In this document: positions 31,651 through 44,300 of the stretch, piece by piece | Position numbering within the stretch: the first letter of the stretch is position 1 | Layout of the letters: each line of letters starts with the position of its first letter | NCBI RefSeq assembly: GCF_001522545.3 | Contig: NC_031770.1 | Location: forward strand, 27,959,747-28,023,746 | DNA: 64,000 bases | Direction: 5' to 3' | DNA from: Parus major | Lineage: Eukaryota; Chordata; Aves; Passeriformes; Paridae | Notes under the pieces: generated by a model | What the model was told of the DNA's origin: nothing | Databases searched by the model: none | The model's input: the letters and a program-made list of their open reading frames with translations, nothing else | Position numbers and translations under genes: made by a program

Positions 31651-33636
31651 GCACCACAGACCAAAATAAAGACAAAGTACCTACAAAGGAAGTAGGGGCT
31701 GGCTGATGAGTTCAAGAATGTGCTGCTAAGACAAAACTCTAAGAGGTGTAGACAACAAAATTTACAAAGACAAGACTTGAGCACACCTGATAGGGATGCA
31801 GGCTGTCAAGCATGGAGAGGCTCGGGACACTGCAGCTTCAGCCCAGTTAAAAAGTTATCTAAGCAACATAGTTTTTATTTGTCATCACACCCAGTTCCAA
31901 ATCCCATCTGGTTCTGCAAACACCAGTGCATCATGCAGGTACAGTTCCTTTCCCCCAGCTACCTACCAGACCTCTCACCCCTACCAAACACCACTTGGTC
32001 AAGAAGGATCCAAATGACACTCTACGGGACAGCTATGCTGTATGACGAGTTCATAACATGGGATGTAGACGTTCACACCAAGGAAGCTTTGAAACCACAG
32101 ACTCCAAAATGGAAAAGACAATGTATTATTACCCTTGTCAGCACCTAGCCTGAACTGCAACTACATTCTATACTCCACAGTAGCAACTTTTGTTATGCAG
32201 CTGATCAAGCCACAGAAAATCTCCAGAAATCATCTTCTGGACACAGATGTTCAATAAGAATCACCACATTAGGTATATGTGGAAATATGAAGGAACTGCA
32301 CCAAAAAAGGGCAACTTACACGAATTTTAATTACTCTAGTCTTTGCTCCACAATTATTCTTGAGCAGCATCTTCTTAAAGAGAAGTAGAATCCAGGGATT
32401 AGTAGAAATATCATGAACAGAAAGAGGGATATTGTAAGGAGTCCCTTGTAATCAACATTTCATTAAAACAAGATGGATGGATGGTCAAGGAAGATGGATG
32501 GAAAGATAAATATTACCAAAGGTGGCCGGCAAGTAATCAACCTAATCTGAGACTGTCTCACACAGCCTGCACAGAGTCCTCTGCAGTGGCTGATACCCCA
32601 GGTTTTGAAAGAACATACAAGAAATTTCACAAGGAAAGAGATAGAACAATTGCCTGAAAGGAAGTTTTTTCTTAATTTCTGTCGATTAGTGGTTAGACTT
32701 TGCCCTGAAGCAGGTGAATTTATCTTCCTTTACAAAGGAAAAAATGGTCTACTTCATGTAAATGTGGATGCTCCTATTATTTAACATATATTTTCATTAT
32801 GCTTATTTATTTAGAATTAAAAAAAAAAAACAAGGTAAAAGCGTCTGCCTGCAGCTCTAAATCTCTTTACCATATATTGCAAGAGTCATTACAGTTGTCA
32901 TAACATGAACCACACAACTTAGCAAACAGGATATACTTGAACCAGCAATTATTCTGGGAAATTACAGAAATAAATAGGTGAACTGAAGTTCTACCACAGT
33001 TTGGAGGCAGTGTTTTGAAAGCTGGCAATATCATTCTTTCCCCTAAAAAAGTTGTCACAAAACAACTCCCTTGGAAAAGCAAGGCTTCAAGAGAACAGTT
33101 CTTTCGTTTAAAAAAATATTTCAACTACCTTTTTCATACTGAAAACCTGGTGAGGGAGGCATGTCAGGAAGAATCTTCATCAGCTTTTGAAGGAAATAAA
33201 AGATTTTCCTAACTTCTGTTTCTAACACTTTTCCAGTTGGAAAGCTGTGTGAAGTGTTAGGAGAGCACTCCCCACACTCACATGCTTCTACAAAGCAACT
33301 GAAGTATTTTTCAGATGAAGTTCTTAAAGGTTGTAGAAAGACATCCCACCATTTTACCAATATGAGTGGTAAAGAGTGAGACTTTTCTATTTTCTCTCTT
33401 TTTGTTTGTTATCCTTCTGCTTTCTCTAGCACAAAGCAAGACAAAAGCAACACAGTATGGGGAGGCATGGAAACTCAAAAAGCTTAAAAAATCCAAAATA
33501 TACAAATAACCTCCAAAAAAATTCAGAAAAAAAAAGCACCACCCCAAAATTTAAGTCAAAGTAAGTATTAATTATTCTTCCAGTAGAAAGTACTGCTGGG
33601 AGGTAGGAAAAAGTCCCATTCCTCCTCCACCCTCGG
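31651..33636. other. Intronic sequence
   Basis: Nothing beyond short A/T-rich stretches (for example a poly-A run at 32820-32831) and short GGATG repeats near 32473-32500. No supportable exon. Confidence 0.4.
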
Positions 33637-34323
33637 TCACTCTACATCCCATAAGGATGTCTTTGCAGTCCCAATACACATTATTGCCCAAAACTTGGAG
33701 AGGGACTTAGAGATCCACCCAGCATTTCTATGCACATCAGCCTCTTTGATCTGAAATCCAGAACTTTGCACACCCACGTCCGACTTTGAAACTTTCACAT
33801 GAATAGTCTGGGGCTCAAGGACAGTGTATTTCACTATCCAAGCATGCATGGGGAAGAAGGGAGGTGCTGCAAGGACTCTCAGCTTTTTCTGTTGATCCTT
33901 TAGCAGGTAAATCCTATTGCTGCCTCCATTATTCAAAAGACTCAACAGTAGCCATGCCTGACTGCTCTGTTCCCAGGTCTGACCTGGCAGCACAGCTCCA
34001 AGGTTTCTAACCCAAAAGGACCCAACAGGTCTTTGCACAAACCAAGCAGAAGACAAAGGGAACTGCTGAACTGAACTAGCGCAGCCCACAGCTGTCCAAC
34101 TAAACAAGTAATCCTGGGAATTTGTATGAAGTATCACAGAACTTAGCTCCCAGCTAGGCTGCAAGGCAAATATGGTAAGGATGGTATTTACTCTGAGGTC
34201 ACTTCCTTTCTTAAGGCACTCATAACCACACAGTGAAAAAGAGAGAAAGAAGAAGACCTTGGTAGGGCTGACAAAACCTAGGGTGCAAGGAAAGGCAAAG
34301 TGAGGAGCTGTGAAGTCTTGCAA
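33637..34323 (-). CDS. 228-codon open frame of unknown nature
   Basis: The longest gap-free open frame in the window. The N-terminal third is hydrophobic in places (KVFFFLSFSL), the centre contains LNNGGSNRIYLLKDQQKKL, and the C terminus ends KTSLWDVE. I recognise no family, no repeat and no splice signals. A few stop-free runs near this length are conceivable by chance in 64 kb, so it may be noise. A decayed retrocopy or a lineage-specific ORF is also possible. It lies in an intron on the same strand as the host gene. Confidence 0.15.
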   Translation of the reverse strand: MQDFTAPHFAFPCTLGFVSPTKVFFFLSFSLCGYECLKKGSDLRVNTILTIFALQPSWELSSVILHTNSQDYLFSWTAVGCASSVQQFPLSSAWFVQRPVGSFWVRNLGAVLPGQTWEQSSQAWLLLSLLNNGGSNRIYLLKDQQKKLRVLAAPPFFPMHAWIVKYTVLEPQTIHVKVSKSDVGVQSSGFQIKEADVHRNAGWISKSLSKFWAIMCIGTAKTSLWDVE

Positions 34324-37300
34324 AGTTCTGGTCTCTCCTTAAGTTTTTCTTCCAGCTGCTGTGAAATGTTGGGATGAGAAAGGGTAGGCTAAATAGCTCA
34401 AGCCACAAGCCCACTGGTGGGATAAGATGTGTGAGACAAAGTTGGGTTAAGCAAGGAAAGTGAGAATCATACCTGTGTTTTTGAGCCCCATCCTTCTGCG
34501 GAAGAATGCCATTAGAGCAGAACATACCCTACTGCATCCCATATGACTACAAGCTTTTTGACTTTGGGTGAGACCCTCAGCTTCCCCCGGCTACTGTAAA
34601 GCTGAGCTTTATAGTGGTACTTTATAGTGGTAGCTGGGCTGAATGCCCAGAATGAAGTGAGGCTGTGACAGAAAATTCTACATTGCCTCAACACCACCAC
34701 TGAATCTTCTGCTGAAAGAGGAAAAACAGACCTCTGTTGGCCAAGGAGCAAGTACAACACCTTCCAGTACAGTCCAGTGGGATAAAATGCCTGGTGTGGT
34801 CACATCCACAGGTCCCCCAATGATGTAATCAGGGTCCAACAAAAGACATTATTTCCCAACTAAAATTAGCAAAGGCAGCAAGGTATTTACCCATCCTGGC
34901 CTTATATTAAAACATATAGGAAGGACCAACAGAGACAGAAATTACAAGGTGACACTAAAGAGTTAATGAAAAGTTTGAACTAGGCCATAAATAGACAGAC
35001 AACCAGCCAGACTCTTCCAAGAGGAATTCAAATGCTGAACTGTATCCCAAGTCCTACTCTTCTGGAAGAAAAGAGAAGTGTTCTTTTAGTAATGCTGTTG
35101 TGATAAGTTTTAATTATATGAAAATCTTACCAGTAGTTACACTGCTGCTACAGTTTGCAAAGGTTTCATTGTTCAGCAAGAGCAAGACACCCTACATAAC
35201 AATTTTTGTTCCTCTTGTGTTTCCTCTTTGTTCCTGGCGTTCCACTTAATGGACTTAGTAGAAAAATGAAAATATGACATCCCTCATCCATAGGCTGTTA
35301 AACTGCAGGATAAACCTCAGCATATAAAGCTCCATGGAACTGCTAGGTTCTCTTATTTCTACTTAGACTGCAAGTGGAGCAAGACCACTTGTGCTGTACT
35401 CCTACAGCTTCCAGATCCCACATCGTAGTGATATCTGAAACAGGGAGAGGGAGAGAGAGAGAGCAGGCCAGCCACATGATCCTGCAGCTGAGAATGAATA
35501 CATGGAAGCCAAGTAATCAAATGTTATTCTGTAAAATCAAATTGCTTCCACCTCACTTGCAGCCACATGGTTTCTACACCCAGCACAGCAGAGCCATGCT
35601 TCACAAAAAGTAAGTTAAGCCATCTTTGAATGGTCTTCCATCCCTCAGTCTTCCCTTTTCTCGCCGAATCTGAGTGCAGCCTTTCAGACAGGGAAGCTAA
35701 AATGCAGTGCTGCCTAGCAACAGCCAGGGACTTTCCACAGGAGCCTCTCCTTATCCTCCCTCTGGAGACATCCACGTCACAAGCAAACCACGAGATGCAG
35801 CAACTCATTAACTCCTATTTACACCGATACAAGGCAGAGCTGAAAAAACATTTATTTGGCTACATGACTTGCAGTAGCCCAAAGCAGGGGAAATGGCCTA
35901 TAGGAAAGGTGACATATTCAGTGTAGTAGTCCTGGGATCATTCCTAACTACTACACCAATGTGAAAGTGTAGTTTTATTTCCTCAAGCTATTTTCTGGGA
36001 GCTATGACAATGAGCAGAGCAGAGATTTGTCAAAGGTCATGAAGGGTATTAGTAGCAGAGCTGAGAATAAAACCATAAGGCATGGTTTCCAAAACTTTCT
36101 TCCACTTGCAGAAAATTAAATGGAAGAAAAAGAGGCAGTATCTCTATTTCAATTAAAAAGTCTTTCCTGCTGGTCTCTGACATAACTGCTGGCATCAGTG
36201 ATGAAAAATATGGCTTGGAAGCATTATTATTTGCATGAAGGGAAGTTTATTTTGCTATCTACTGTGATTTCTACTAAAAGGAGGAAATGACACGACTAAG
36301 GAAATGTTAAAGCCTTTTTGAGGACACGAGTTATGCCTCGCTCTAAAAGTAAAGCTGAATTGAAACACTTTAGGGTTAACCTTCCAGAAAACAGCAGAAT
36401 CAGTTCAGCCCAAGAACCTACCCACCAATCTCACCTCCTGCTCATAACCCAGAGTCCTGAGCCTGGATTCAAAAGAAGGTTGCAGGGACTGGAAATAACA
36501 GTGTCACATATTCACCAAATGAAATGTGGTAATGAACTCCTGATCTGCCACACATACAGCTTTGCTGCACATCGCCACCACATCAAAATACCCCTATTAG
36601 AGCAGAGTTGAGCCACCAGCCCTGTTTCTCTTGAGGCACAGCTCTCCAGTCCAGCCTTGCTTCAGGAAATATCTCCAATTGCTTAAGCAGCAGTGCTGCA
36701 ACTCCTCCAACACTGACTTGAGCAGTTCTGAACTAACCCAGGAGAAAATGGTGAATGCCTGCACTTGCTTATGCACAAAAGCTGCCATAGAACTATTCTA
36801 TATAAACTGCACCATCCAGATGACTGTAATATATATTAATAATCAAAATACATGCATTCTTAATGCAAGATGACTCTAGGAATAGTGATATCTCCAAAAG
36901 GAATGAATTTACGTCATACTGCTGCAACAGTTCAATACTAAGTACTTAAAACTCTGTCAACACACAATTAAAAGACAGGCATCATAACTTAATTTTCAAA
37001 TGTTTCAGAGTTTGAACAAACTCTTAAACCAGAATACAGTGCAAAATGTTTTACATTAATAGATATTAATAAACACTTTTCATCTTACAACTGCTTTTCA
37101 TATACACATTTCTGGTTTTAGAATAGATTCATTTTCACTACCTCTGCAAGACAAAGCAACTCCTTTGTCCATTAATGAATGTTGTGAGGGAGTGAGAAGC
37201 ATTTTAATTGCTTTTATTTATTTAATTTTATTATCTGGTCACAGTTTTAAACTTAGGGGTTGTCCAGAGTTGGATGTAGTTTAACTACTATGGCTTTTCT

Positions 37301-38317
37301 CAGACTAGTTCCGCCTATTTCAAGCAAGAGAGCACAGGAACTCTCAATTTCTCGACATAATTCATCATTTAATGACGCACTTCATTAAATTCTACATACT
37401 GATATACAACCAGCTTGTTACAATTTAGCAATGTTGCAGGGACTTTTACTTGCTTAATGAAAGATTTCAAAATTTAAAAGAAAAAAAAAATCTGTATTCA
37501 GTAACTGTGCTTTAATTTGACTGAAATATCAGACTTCCCAAAGAACATCAATCAGGCCAGAGGTCTGCCTTTCTTTAGTTTTGCTCATGATCCTCCAGAG
37601 GACAAGTGCATTTTAAAGGTATGGACATTTCTGTTTCTTGTGGACATCTTAAGGCTCTTGACAGGAGAGTTTAAACAGTACAAATTTTCAGAGAAAGCCT
37701 CCTCAGCTCCATAACCCCTGTTTTACTTCTATGCTGTTAACCGTATCAGCCAGCTTCCCAGTTGTCCAGAGTCTTCCAGGAACAAGAAGGCAGATCAAAC
37801 TTGAATGTCAAGCACAGAAACAGAGAAACGGACTGATGGTATTGCTTTTTTTTTGTTTTGTTTTTTGGGTTTTTTTTAAAAAAAGAACTGAAAGAAGAAA
37901 CAGTACAGTGTGAGGAGAAATTGTACTCTAAGTCATGGCAGTGGGCTGGTGAAAAGGGAAAAACCAAGACCAGTGATGCAATGTGCAGAGAGAAAATTGC
38001 CTCACAGCAAGGCAGGGAGGCAGATGCATGGCCCATTAAGCAAAGGACTGAAGGGGTGCCAGTAAGATACTTTTTGAGACAGCGAGGTGAAGTGGATCCT
38101 TCTGCAGAGCCATTGCCTACACGTGAGCTCCAGCCTGATGCCAATCCCCAGTACACACAGTGAGTCAGCCAGGGAAGTATGGTGAAATCATTAAGTACCT
38201 TGGACTTCATTAGTGTAAGAGATCCGATTGCCAGGATGTCTTGGCAGGAACAAGCACAGCTTTGAAGATTGCAAGAAGATTGAATCAAGTCTGGTGACAG
38301 GGAAAAGATTGAACCAA
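34324..38317. other. Intronic sequence
   Basis: Mostly unique. It contains a short direct duplication TTTATAGTGGTA near 34610-34632, a (GA)n stretch at about 35443-35463, an A-run at 37480-37490 and a T-rich run at 37848-37880. No exon could be supported. Confidence 0.4.
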
Positions 38318-38471
38318 TGTTGAAATATGCACGTGTGTTTGTATGATGTTTAACTCAGTCATTGTAGTAAAAAATTACTAGCTTTTCTGGAATGGTATAT
38401 AAGCTCATGTAGCCCACAATAAAATCAGATTCTGATCACCGAGTCAGTTGTCCTCATCTCTCTTCATCGCA
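38318..38471 (+). mobile_element. LTR-like fragment, possibly class II ERV
   Basis: TGTTGAAATATGCACGTG leads through a TATA box (TATATAAGC at 38396), AATAAA at 38418-38423, and a U5-like end (CACCGAGTCAGTTGTCCTCATCTCTCTTCATCGCA region). This compact TATA / poly(A) / CTC-rich order is typical of short avian LTRs. The start is uncertain and no target duplication was found, so part of U3 may lie further left. Confidence 0.45.
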
Positions 38472-41258
38472 GATAGGGAAGCACAGCCCTATGGCCCTCC
38501 TCCCCCGGGAAGGCATTTCAGAGCAAAGAGCCTGCCCCACCCCCTTTCCTAACAGCCCTCAGAGACAGGTTTGGGCCAAGAGGAACAGCTTTCCCCAGCA
38601 GCCAGCTGCTGCTGCAAGCCTGTCCTCTACCCCAACACTGCTGGGGTGGGGAGAGCTGCAGAGGGTTAAGGTGCAGGGCAGGGGTGCAGCTGCAGCACAG
38701 TGGGCAGATGACGTCAGGATGCTGCACAAAGTGGCCATTGTGCAGCACCCTGTGAGCGTAGGCTTCTGGATGGTCCCACCTCCATCCCACCCTGTAATAC
38801 CATGACAGCACAATGGCTGCAGGGGCAGGAGGCCCACAGCTGCTACCCATCAGAGCAGGGAGGCACATGCAGGCAAACGAGCAGCAGTCTCATGCTTCTG
38901 ATGAAGCAGGGCCACCCAGCAAGGTCCTTTTTAGAGCACAGGGTGAATTAAAGGAGAGGGATCGGATACCCTCAAAGGCAGTGCTTACACAGGACAGATG
39001 TGAAACCCTAGCACAGCCCTAGATACAGTTCAGTAGCAAGGCTGATGCTTTCAGTGTTTTCCCAACCCAACAGCTCTGTGCACTTTCAGGCTTAAACCTC
39101 ACAGCTCAGTGCCCTCTGCTTTAGAGAAATCCTCCACCCAAGAGAACACATGCCCACATGGCAGAGCACGAGAGAGCAAGGCCACGGTTCCTGCCCTTTC
39201 ACCAATACAATGATGAGTTTTGTACAAGGACCAAAGCCAGGTCTGCCATCCCAATGAGTTTAGGATAATAACAAGGGAAAAAAAAAAAAGAAAAAAAAAC
39301 CCACAAAAAACCCCATAAAGCTAGTTTGTAAGTTGATTTTGGACTGGGTTTTCTAATTCCCTGGCAATGAGGAGTGCTGCTAGGACATAGGCATCACATC
39401 TTAGCCCTGCAGTAGAAAAAATGTACAGAAAAAACCCCTAAGTCACAGGCTCCTCCTTACTGCTTTTAAACTAAAGCAACTCCAGCTGAGACTAACCCCC
39501 ATCCAGGCTCAGGCTCCCAGGCACACGTGACTTAAATTGGCAGACAAATCAGGGGGCCAAGCTTTCCTAGCAGGCACCTGAGGGTACACTCTGCATTTGC
39601 ATCACCCTGTACCAGGGGATCACTCACTGTCTAGGCCCAGGGGTGCAAAGCCACTATCCAGTGCATCCATGTACCTTGCACAGACACAAGCTCCCTGTCC
39701 AAGCCCTGAAGCAGCACAGCAACAGGAAGGCTGTAGTTCAGCCATAGCTTTAAATTACAATTATTATCAGTCACAGTCTCCAGACTTCTCCATCAAAAGT
39801 TAAACAGCCTCACAGCATTTTAAAACACAGGCCAACTCAAATGGTTTGGCCAACAGTCCCCTCCTACAAAAACAAACCTCAGCATTCAAACAATAAGCTG
39901 TGGTGATACTGTGGAACATCCTGAAAAGCCTCTTAACTCTTTTGAAAGTTATTTCTAATTAATATTGAGTTGAATTAGTCATTCATGCTTTTTTTGCCAC
40001 ATTTATCCTCAGTCCATCTGAAGTTCCTTCAAAACATCAACACATTTGTTCTCTTGACATTGTCATAAAGGGCTCCTATCTCTACCAAGATGGGAGTCCC
40101 AGTTATCCAGGCAGCACCTCTGCCAGCAAGGGCCAAAAATCCACAGCCTCCATATAGTGCAAACACTGACAGCTTAGTACATCTGGACAAGGCAGCAGAG
40201 GAAATGCTGATGATTAAGTGATCATTGAGAACAAATTCAAATTTAAAAAAAGCAAAGTCTTACAAAAAAAGGCAAAGCCTTACAAAAGAAGATGTACTGC
40301 AAGGACTTCTACTCAGCAAACAGTGGACCATGAAAACCAAAACAAAATAATTCCTGTGGTCACCAAAATGCTTTCCAATATGGTATCATTAATCACCTCA
40401 TTTTGTGCACTACTGGGAAGGTCTCAGTTATCATTGCTGAAGAGAAATGGATGAAACCCCCATCAAATACAAACTGGCAGAACAGCAAGTCAGTCTCACC
40501 AGTAACTCTCTAAATAAGCACAGCCCAGTTACACTGCAGTCCAGAAAGGCGATGTGCAAATGATTGCTGCAGGGTGGCACCAGTCTCCTGGGCCTGGTCA
40601 ATGCCTGCTATGGAAAAGAGTGAGCTGAATTTTGGCCAACAAGGTCTGCCACCTGGCAGAACATCTGAATTCCCACTATTCCCAAGGCCCAGAGAACAGA
40701 TTAAATTATTCAAATTACAGGATGCTTTTTTAAGTTTTCTCTGCATATCACAGTAGAGCTACAGCTAACATAAACACAGCTACCTACTCACACAGTTGTG
40801 GTCTAAGCTAACTGTCGGCCTGTCTGTAGGTGACTGGTTTTCTACTTCTCCTTGGTCTCCTTTGTGGCATACAGTTTCCAGATATACTCTGGACCTGTAC
40901 AGAAGCCCCGTTCCTTTAGGAACAGATAAAACGGGCCATATTTGACCTGGCACTTTTACCACTAGCCCTTTGACTGGAGAGAGGAAAGGAACACTCTCTA
41001 TGCAGCAACTCTGGCTCAGCAGCCACTTTCACTGCTGGAAAAGGTCTGAGTCTGAGTCTGCTGCTCTGCAGGGTACATCAGATGGTTCATCTATTCACTC
41101 CATGTCAACCCCAAATCCCTCACTGAGTTTTCTCTGAGGCCTGGAAAAAATGCAAAACTCCATTTGTGCAGGAAATAGACCTGACCAAAAACTCCAGTAC
41201 CTGTGGAGCAACAAAAATGTAAAGAAAGGGCAGGATTAATTAATTCCCTATCACTTAC
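38472..41258. other. Intronic sequence
   Basis: A GC-rich patch near 38500-38850 gives overlapping open frames on both strands with no consistent product. An A-rich stretch with CCC interruptions lies at 39280-39315, and a 20-base imperfect tandem (GCAAAGTCTTACAAAA) near 40250-40285. No exon found. Confidence 0.4.
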
Positions 41259-41319
41259 CTGCACATGCCGAAGGTACCAAAGTTCAAGTAGTGGGCTTGC
41301 CCCTCCTGCTCACTAGAGT
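41259..41319 (-). CDS. 61-bp internal exon of the minus-strand gene
   Basis: On the minus strand, a strong acceptor (TTTGCACCCCTCCTCCTTTCACAG) is followed by 61 bases and a consensus donor (CAG with GTAAGT). In the phase-1 entry frame it encodes SSEQEGQAHYLNFGTFGMC and leaves two bases (AG). Those join the first base of exon 29095-29187 to make Arg, so the two exons are phase-compatible neighbours. The peptide has a clear domain-like core (HYLNFGTFGMC). The family is not recognised. Confidence 0.75.
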
Positions 41320-44300
41320 CTGTGAAAGGAGGAGGGGTGCAAAGAGACTGGGGGGGTCTAGTTTCACAGCAGGCAGGCATAGTAGCAGCTCCTGAGTAAA
41401 AGTTTACAAAGCTTTTAATTCAGGGCCGCCAATGTGACTGTTTCCTCCCTTCCTTCCTGGCCTTGGCTCCAAAGCTTTCCACAGGGAATGTCCAGTCTAG
41501 TCTAACATATCATCTGATGTCACTATAGTTTATCTTGCTTCTAACTGAGGCCTTAGCTTGGACATGATTCCAAAACCATCCCTCCCCACACACAGACTTT
41601 TGCTTCAGACAGAGCTAGGGCAGAAGGCATATTGCCTCCTGCAGCTTTATTGCATTCCCCTCACCACTTCTGCACATGGGAGATGGCAGTGCTAGGGGCT
41701 TGAAACAAGCAGCCCCAGATTCTTCCATCCTTTTGTTGTTTAAATGCTTTAAATGCTGCCCCCAAGTGCCCCAAGAAGGGGTTCAGACATCAGCACAAGT
41801 CAGGCAATAGAGTAAACACAGTTGCCTTTTAAGCAGGGAGATACAGAAAGAGCTCTAAAAATCACACAGCTGTATACCCTGGGAAAGAAGAAAAATACTA
41901 AAATCACTGAAAGGGATCCACTCTTGTCATCTGTGACAATACAGGGACATGGAGAGGAAGAGAATCCACAGATGGCTGCTCCAAACCCAGAGGACACAGA
42001 GATAACAATGTCTGCTTTTACACTGTCCTTGAGTAAGTGAAAAAACTACGAGACATTCTAAATGCTCTATGCATGCCACAGGGCCTCATGCACACCAACC
42101 ACAAAGCATGAACAGCCAAGCACATGGAGCACCAGATTCCCAGAGGAGGCTGCATACTCACACAGGTTTGCTACATGAAAGGATAGATGTGTGTGTGGAC
42201 AGCAAAAGGAAAAAGTAGGCCAAAACAACCAGTTCAAAATGGTTTCAAGTCTAGATTTTTAAGCCAATTTCTTCATGGTTTTGATACAACTAGAACAGTT
42301 TAGATGTTCATATGAAGTATTTATGTTTAAAAGTAAAAATTCTTGGACTCAAATTATTGTTTGTCAGTCCAAAACCCTACCCTAAAGTTAGCACAAGGAA
42401 CTTTTTAGGAAGTATAAAACCCACACAAGGTCTACCTAATCCACTACAGAAAATATCAAGTGGAGATCAGTGGGTTTCTCTGAGGAGAATCTGCAATATG
42501 TACCTTGTCATCAGATTTTTAGTGAGAGGATTGGTCTTAGTGGAGCTTCTCAAAAATAGGGCAACAGGAGATATACTCATTGCACTAAATGAAGAAAGGA
42601 TTTGTCAGTGGCCTGGATCTTCACAATAGGAACCTCAAAAGGTGGCTATGAATTGTCTCTCACAATCTCCAGCTGAGTGCAAAGGACATTACATGTGGGA
42701 ACCTTTGCCTTAGGTTCATCTGGTGCCGCTAGGAGCATTCATTCACAAGTGGAACTTTAAGCAGCAGGCACATAAGGTCACATCTTCAGATGAGACCTTG
42801 GATTCATGGACAGTGGGGAAACTTTGAAAAAGCCAAATGCAGACTGACTACATAAACTGCTTTGGAAAGCCCAAACAAGCCTGTCTGAAAGTAGAAAAAT
42901 CCCAGCCATGTGGCTTGCTCAGGCTCTGAACACATGGCAACAGAGTCCCTCTCTTTCTCCCAACACACATACATGTATCCTGTCTGCACTGCCCTGCAAA
43001 ATATTTGAGCATATTCTCCTTTCACATAACTATGCCTGTTTGGGAAATCTCATGTGTTTGCATAAGCGCATGAAAATGAAAAAATACTACATTAGAAACT
43101 GGAGACCAGATGATGATTAACAAACCTGAGATGCCATTTTTGCCTACAAATAGACATCCAAGAAATTGGAGTTGTACAACACTAATCACCACAGAGAAAA
43201 ATGATGATGTGAGCCAGCTGTTCCCACATTCCCCATCCAATCACCTATTTGTCACCCTGCTCCTCTTCCCCAGTGAACCTCACTTAGACATTAGTGACAA
43301 GAGAACATGCTGAAGCAGCTAGCCAGCTAACAGGATAAAGGCCTCTTACTTCAGAGAGCTAATCCATTTATGCAGGACATAACTAGTGGTTGCACATGGA
43401 GATTGCTCTCCCATGCCCACAGGCAGCAGGGCCTGCCCACATGTGCCTTGCAGCACAACAGTGCACAGCACACAGGGTCTTGCTCAAGTGGTGCTTGAGT
43501 GTTGAAACTCAGAACTTGTGATGGGGCTCGACCTACCAACTTTGAAAGAGCTGGCCTAGGCCTGTACCCATGTGAACAGCTTGCAAATACTTCAGAAGAG
43601 CCAGTATCTCCTGCCTGGTGCACTGTCCTTCCTCTTAAGTAGGCATATGGTTCCCTTCAGCACTGCTGATCAGCACTTGCAGATTCTGATACCATTTTTC
43701 ATCCCTTCATTCACATCCTCACAGGTGCACATGGCTTGAAATGGTGTAAAGCTGGTCCAAGAAACCAGTGCAGGAAACAATAAAACCAGTTCAGCAATCA
43801 GTGTTTCTCCCTGGACACTCCAATGAGCTCAGTGAGCTTCAGCATCTCTACTTGTCCATGGGTGCCAGCACAGGATACGCATTACTCCTGCCAAATTTTT
43901 GAACTCCCCTGTGTGATGGCAGTGAGGCACCATTGGAGCCAGAAGTAGATAATTGCCTTCCTAACAGGTGTTAGCAGAGCACAGCAACCCTCAGAGCTGT
44001 GCATGAAGTATTTGTTGGAGAACTTCTGCCCCCAAGCATGCCACTCCATTATCTGCATCATGATCCACTTTCCAAATAGCTGGAAATAAACTATCAATAC
44101 AATAGCTTGCAAGATCCATATCAGAGCCTGTATAACACAATCCAGTGTTCATAACACATGCATCAGTTTTAATGCACAAATCGTATCAGTGTTTCCTTCT
44201 TTCAGCTCAGGATTTTGGCCCATCTCACACTTACGAAATGGTCATGCCCTAGAACCAAGAGGGCTTCTTCACTCAACACACTGCAGAAGGGCAAAAGTTC

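Noticed and set aside
38491..38868. Overlapping 92-116 codon frames
   Set aside because: GC-rich patch open on both strands, no coding signature.
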